Source of the DNA: Defluviitaleaceae bacterium | GTDB lineage: Bacteria; Bacillota; Clostridia; Lachnospirales; WQUN01 | Length of the DNA stretch: 35,099 nucleotides | Assembly (NCBI GenBank): GCA_009785615.1 | Contig: WQVX01000013.1 | Span: 1-35,099 of the forward strand | Reading direction: 5' to 3' | Program-made: the position numbers and the translations under genes | Part shown: one piece after another, positions 31,947 through 35,099 of the stretch | Layout of the letters: every line of letters begins with the position of its first letter | How positions within the stretch are numbered: position 1 is the first letter of the stretch | Notes under the pieces: model-generated | Database searches by the model: none | Seen by the model: the letters and a program-made list of their open reading frames with translations, nothing else | What the model was told of the DNA's origin: nothing

Positions 31947-32410
31947 CGGCCGGCATATTCTAATGCGGCATTAGTTGATAAATTTAAATTTACCCTGGTT
32001 AAAGGATCCAACCGCTGACCATTACGCGAAATTCCATAATGAAGATGCGGGCCGGTAGATTGCCCTGTATTGCCGGACAGCGCAACTTTTTGCCCTCTAG
32101 CTACCCGATCATTTACATTAACTTTGAACTCGCTAAGGTGAGCGTAAACAATATGGTATCCATAGTCACATCGAAGGCGCATATATTTGCCGTTAACAGG
32201 GGTATCGCCTACATGGTATACAGTAGCATAACGGACAGCTAATACCGGAGTGCCAACGGGCACAGCAATATCTAATCCTGTATGAAACTCTGCCTCTTGA
32301 GTAACCGGGTTAGTCCGCATTCCAAATAACGAAGTTACCAACCCTTCTACCGGGTTAATCCAATCATACCTACCGGATGATTCTGATGCAATTGATTCTA
32401 ACACCGACAC
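31943..32410 (-). CDS. M23/LytM domain, C-terminal part of a SpoIVFA-like protein
   Basis: A 155-residue LytM-type peptidase domain. The zinc ligands are complete: H43 and D47 in FHTGLDIAV, H122 and H124 in GPHLHYG, with the H91 site in YAHLS. No signal peptide or membrane segment is present, which is odd for an M23 protein. The annotated start is a GTG at 32410 with no ribosome binding site, while coding-like residues (e.g. NIAGAVESTDIIVSVLES) continue upstream in the same frame until a TGA at about 32481-32483. That overlap and the adjacent gene's C-terminus suggest that the two are halves of one SpoIVFA-like protein separated by a frameshift. It overlaps the spoIVFB start by 4 bases. Confidence 0.75.
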   Translation of the reverse strand: MSVLESIASESSGRYDWINPVEGLVTSLFGMRTNPVTQEAEFHTGLDIAVPVGTPVLAVRYATVYHVGDTPVNGKYMRLRCDYGYHIVYAHLSEFKVNVNDRVARGQKVALSGNTGQSTGPHLHYGISRNGQRLDPLTRVNLNLSTNAALEYAGR

Positions 32411-32427
32411 AATAATATCTGTCGATT

Positions 32428-33021
32428 CTACAGCTCCGGCAATGTTATCGGCTCCGGAGCTGTAGTCTGTAAATCGTCACTATCCGTCCAGCCGAATATT
32501 TCTCGCAGCATATCCTCATCTATACGAGGAGCTACGGTTTGTCCTTCTATTGGCAAAGATTGAAATTCTAAAGCATCATAACCAATTGGAGTATCTGCAT
32601 CTCCTAAATCTTCACCTAAAAATCTACGAACCTCTATAGCCACCTGCTCTATTGTAATGTTCCCTGATATGGCTTGGTTGAGGTTAGTTACAATATTTGC
32701 TGCCTGTGGATGATCTGTTAGGTTTAAAACCAATACTACTGTAAAAATGATTCCGCTGATTATCCCTTGAACAATAAGTTTTTCTCTAAAGCTAATTGTT
32801 TCCGGCGTGTCATCTTTATTATCTTTATCATCTTTATCGTTTTTACCATGCTTATCATGTTTACCATGTCTATCAGGTTTAATATGATAAGCAAAATGAC
32901 CACTCTCCTGATTTTGAAACATTGGCTTATGGATACTATGGCTTATAGCATGTTGGTCAGGTTCTTGAGGGTTCGGACGCAACTTTGACGGCGTGTATCG
33001 CCGATAGTGTTCCCTTTCCAT
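32428..33021 (-). CDS. N-terminal part of a SpoIVFA-like membrane protein
   Basis: A 197-residue protein with a basic, charged N-terminal region containing a His/Lys/Asp-rich repeat (KHGKNDKDDKDNKDD, ~52-67), then one transmembrane helix (LIVQGIISGIIFTVVLVLNL, ~84-103) and an acidic extracellular or mother-cell-side segment. This is the organisation of the first half of SpoIVFA, the regulator that anchors and inhibits SpoIVFB. The stop TAG lies 17 bases upstream of the GTG of the M23 frame and the reading frames differ by two. The ATG is at 33021 with AGGAGA upstream on the minus strand. The alternative is a separate small membrane protein, but the gene order favours one split gene. Confidence 0.7.
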   Translation of the reverse strand: MEREHYRRYTPSKLRPNPQEPDQHAISHSIHKPMFQNQESGHFAYHIKPDRHGKHDKHGKNDKDDKDNKDDTPETISFREKLIVQGIISGIIFTVVLVLNLTDHPQAANIVTNLNQAISGNITIEQVAIEVRRFLGEDLGDADTPIGYDALEFQSLPIEGQTVAPRIDEDMLREIFGWTDSDDLQTTAPEPITLPEL

Positions 33022-33104
33022 ATGATGTCTCCTTAGTCATATTTTATAGCACTTTCAGTATTTCATAAACATATGCTTAGCCTAGCTAAACTATTCCGGG
33101 GCAT

Positions 33105-33130
33105 AAAAAAAGCACCTAAACCCGATGCTT
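33105..33130 (-). terminator. Terminator of murA
   Basis: On the minus strand AAGCATC pairs with GGTGCTT (33124-33130 with 33110-33116; one G-U) and is followed by a T run. A second hairpin TGCCGACA/TGTCGGCA (33153-33173) lies nearer the murA stop but has no T run. Confidence 0.7.
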
Positions 33131-33207
33131 GCTCACATTACCTATATGTATCTGCCGACATTAGTTGTCGGCATTGATGTTATAAAATTGTTATTTGTAA
33201 TTTGTTA

Positions 33208-34485
33208 CTAATGATAAGATATGTTAGCCCCTATAGCTTGAAGGTCCAGCTCAATTTGCTGGTATCCTCTCTCTACGTGGTGGCTATTTGTTACAGTTGT
33301 TTCTCCTTCTGCAACTAAACCTGCTAAGATCAATGCTGCCCCACAGCGTAAATCTGTTGCCTCCACGGATGCTCCTTTTAGCTGTTCCACTCCACGTACT
33401 ACAAAGTTTCTGCCATCTTGCATTACCATAATATCCGCGCCCATCCGTTGAAGTTCCGGAACGTGCCCAAATCTACAACTAAAGATATTTTCTGCCACTA
33501 CGGAAGTTCCATCAGCTACAGACAGAGCTGTTACAAATGGGGCTTGCAAATCTGTAGGAAATCCCGGGTGCGGACTTGTTTCCAGCTTTGAAACATACTG
33601 AAGCCTGGGCGGTGCTTTTAGTGTTATAGTATTTCCTGTTTCAGATATTTGACAACCCATTTCAGCAAGTTTTGCTGTAACCGGGACTATATCCCGAGGC
33701 CAAATATCTACAAGAGATACTTCCCCACCTGTAATGGCAACAGCGGTCAAATAGGTACCGGCAACAATCCTATCCGGCATAACACTATGTTCCACTGAAT
33801 GAAGTTTTTCTGCTCCATTGATAACTATTGTGCTGGTGCCGGCACCTTTTATTTTTGCTCCCATACCATTGAGAAAGTGCTCAAGGTCTACAATTTCAGG
33901 TTCCCGAGCCGCATTTAAGATCACTGTTTCTCCGATAGATAAAGCTGCCGCAAGCATAATATTTTCTGTAGCACCTACGCTCGGAAAATCCAAGTGGATT
34001 TGTGTACCTTGCATTTGCATTGTGCGACAGCATAGCATATCCCCCGTTTTTATAGCCGCCCCCATTTTTTTTAGAGATTTAACATGCATATCTATTGGTC
34101 GGTTTCCCAGTTTACATCCTCCCGGAAAACTGATGTCTGCCTTTCCAAACCGCCCAAGTAGACTACCCATAAATAAGACTGAGGATCGCATCATGTTTGT
34201 AAATTTCTCCGGAACATTCCAATTGTGAGCCTTTGAAGAATCTACTATTATGGTATTTCCAAACTTATCTCCGTGGTTACTTTTTTCTATTGTAACTGTA
34301 CACCCTATATGCTTCAGTATTTCAATGGATATAAAGGTATCTTGTATAAGCGGACAATTGTGCAGTATACTTTCTGAACCATTTAGTACCGTTGCCGCAA
34401 ATATTGGCAGTACTGCATTTTTACTTCCGCCTATCCTTACCTCACCTTTAAGACGCTTACCACCCTTAATGCGATATTCGCCCAT
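33208..34485 (-). CDS. murA: UDP-N-acetylglucosamine 1-carboxyvinyltransferase
   Basis: The first committed step of peptidoglycan precursor synthesis: it transfers enolpyruvate from phosphoenolpyruvate to UDP-GlcNAc in the cytoplasm. Counted from the start used here, the 425-residue product has the substrate-binding Lys22-Asn23 (GGSKNAVLP) and the catalytic Cys124 (FPGGCKLGNRPID), the fosfomycin target; both are wild type. The later VEATDLRCGAALILAGL signature is also present. I use the ATG at 34485 because AAGGGGTGA lies just upstream; the ATG at 34503 adds six residues before that site. Firmicutes often carry two MurA paralogues and which one this is cannot be told. It appears monocistronic, ending at the terminator at 33105-33130. 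Confidence 0.96.
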   Translation of the reverse strand: MGEYRIKGGKRLKGEVRIGGSKNAVLPIFAATVLNGSESILHNCPLIQDTFISIEILKHIGCTVTIEKSNHGDKFGNTIIVDSSKAHNWNVPEKFTNMMRSSVLFMGSLLGRFGKADISFPGGCKLGNRPIDMHVKSLKKMGAAIKTGDMLCCRTMQMQGTQIHLDFPSVGATENIMLAAALSIGETVILNAAREPEIVDLEHFLNGMGAKIKGAGTSTIVINGAEKLHSVEHSVMPDRIVAGTYLTAVAITGGEVSLVDIWPRDIVPVTAKLAEMGCQISETGNTITLKAPPRLQYVSKLETSPHPGFPTDLQAPFVTALSVADGTSVVAENIFSCRFGHVPELQRMGADIMVMQDGRNFVVRGVEQLKGASVEATDLRCGAALILAGLVAEGETTVTNSHHVERGYQQIELDLQAIGANISYH

Positions 34486-34660
34486 TAGTTCACCCCTTGT
34501 CATAATATAGCAATAAACAAGTTAAATGTTAAACCATGGACTATAATATGCAAAGTTGTACGTGCGGGTGCAACTGCATTTAAACGGACACAAAGTTTAA
34601 AACGAATGATGCAAATGGTGTGTGAATTGGTTAAGGGGCTTTTGGTTTGAAATTTTACAT

Positions 34661-34689
34661 TTACTTATTGTGGGAAAACATGCTATAAT
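34661..34689 (+). promoter_or_regulatory. Promoter of the proline-repeat membrane protein gene
   Basis: A perfect extended -10 (TGCTATAAT, box 34684-34689) is 17 bases from a poor -35 (TTACTT, 34661-34666), a combination typical of extended -10 promoters. The 34504-34660 stretch upstream holds an imperfect hairpin (34548-34579) and no coding signal. Confidence 0.55.
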
Positions 34690-34768
34690 GGGACAAATTA
34701 ACATGATGACTATAATGCGAGTCTAAAGTTACATAACTGAAAGTGTTAGGTATGTGGGGGATTAAAAA

Positions 34769-35099
34769 TGTGGTTTTTATTTCTATTCAGATTAATTTTA
34801 CTCATTATTGGTATAGTGGCACTTTATATTGCAATTAAAAAGCGGGATATAGTTGCTGCGTGGCCAGCCGCATTTACTTTGTTATTATTTATTTACAGTG
34901 AATTAATCGAACCTCCTGATATCATACATATTCAGCCACCTCAAGTACCAACACCTACGCCTGAGCCGCCAGTAGTACCTACGCCTGAGCCGCCAGCAGT
35001 ACCAACACCTACGCCTGAGCCGCCAGCAGTACCAACACCTACGCCTGAGCTGCCAGTAGTACCAACACCTACGCCTGAGCCGCCAGCAGTACCAACACC
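34769..35099 (+). CDS. Membrane protein with proline-rich tandem repeats (partial, runs off the window)
   Basis: The gene starts at ATG 34769 after a GTGGGGGA site and stays open to the end of the window (110 codons). The first ~45 residues hold two hydrophobic stretches (MWFLFLFRLILLIIGIVALY and a second around WPAAFTLLLFIY) separated by a short basic loop (KKRD). The rest is PTPEPPAV-type repeats, with periods of 10 residues (30 bases). The repeats predict an extended polyproline-like stalk, perhaps crossing the wall. The function and the C-terminus are unknown because the sequence ends. Confidence 0.75.
34951..35099 (+). repeat. 30-bp tandem repeat in the proline-rich gene
   Basis: About five near-identical units of 30 bases encode PPAVPTPTPE-like decapeptides; the first unit is shortened to 24 bases. 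Units differ by a base or two (e.g. a CTG for CCG and GTA for GCA change). The array reaches the window end, so its true length is unknown. Confidence 0.9.

Noticed and set aside
34951-35099. CRISPR array
   Set aside because: The repeats are contiguous, in frame with a membrane protein and have no spacers.
1-35099. tRNA, rRNA or complete insertion sequence
   Set aside because: No cloverleaf, rRNA core sequence or transposase frame was found by reading both strands; this was not a computed search.

Overview
The window reads as chromosomal DNA of a low-GC, anaerobic, endospore-forming Firmicute of the Clostridia, most like a gut or rumen Lachnospirales-type organism. The basis is a SpoIVFA/SpoIVFB-like pair, a SpoIID/LytB-type protein, a selenium-dependent molybdenum hydroxylase (SDMH) accessory cluster, a very large secreted GH10 xylanase, canonical AAGGAGG-type ribosome binding sites and AT-rich intergenic DNA. 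The genus cannot be named from sequence alone.

Layout. 1-660: a broken VapE-type phage/plasmid gene fragment followed by the first copy (A) of a ~290 bp dispersed repeat. 660-2860 (minus): a D-Ala-D-Ala carboxypeptidase and an HD-GYP phosphodiesterase. 2930-10690 (plus): an apparent operon ssnA-ygfK-yqeC-yqeB-xdhC-like plus a solitary PstS-like lipoprotein. 10790-12220: a SpoIID/LytB-type exported protein. 12600-18506: a 1906-residue modular xylanase behind a structured leader, closed by a strong terminator. 18585-20275: a YtcJ-type amidohydrolase with its own promoter. 20380-24973: the str operon rpsL-rpsG-fusA-tuf with clear promoter and terminator. 24999-27250: a lipoprotein with an internal duplication and an XRE regulator with a helical-repeat tail. 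27258-28533: an unknown minus-strand gene, a hairpin repeat and the second copy (B) of the long repeat. 28534-30820: an aminotransferase converging on a second HD-GYP protein. 31053-33021 (minus): SpoIVFB-like protease and its SpoIVFA-like partner, the latter split across two frames. 33105-34485 (minus): murA. 34769-end: the start of a membrane protein with a proline-rich 30-bp tandem repeat.

How the genes fit together. YgfK, SsnA, YqeC, YqeB and the XdhC-like protein are the accessory set for maturing a selenium-containing molybdenum hydroxylase; the catalytic subunits and selD are not in this window. The xylanase, the carboxypeptidase, MurA and the sporulation proteases reflect a polysaccharide-degrading, wall-remodelling spore former.

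The most unusual material is noncoding. First, four intergenic hairpins share an almost invariant 15-nt loop (consensus GTGACAAAATGAGAT) on stems of varying sequence. Second, two diverged, inverted copies of a ~290 bp element keep their predicted stems through compensatory changes. Neither was recognised as a named family.
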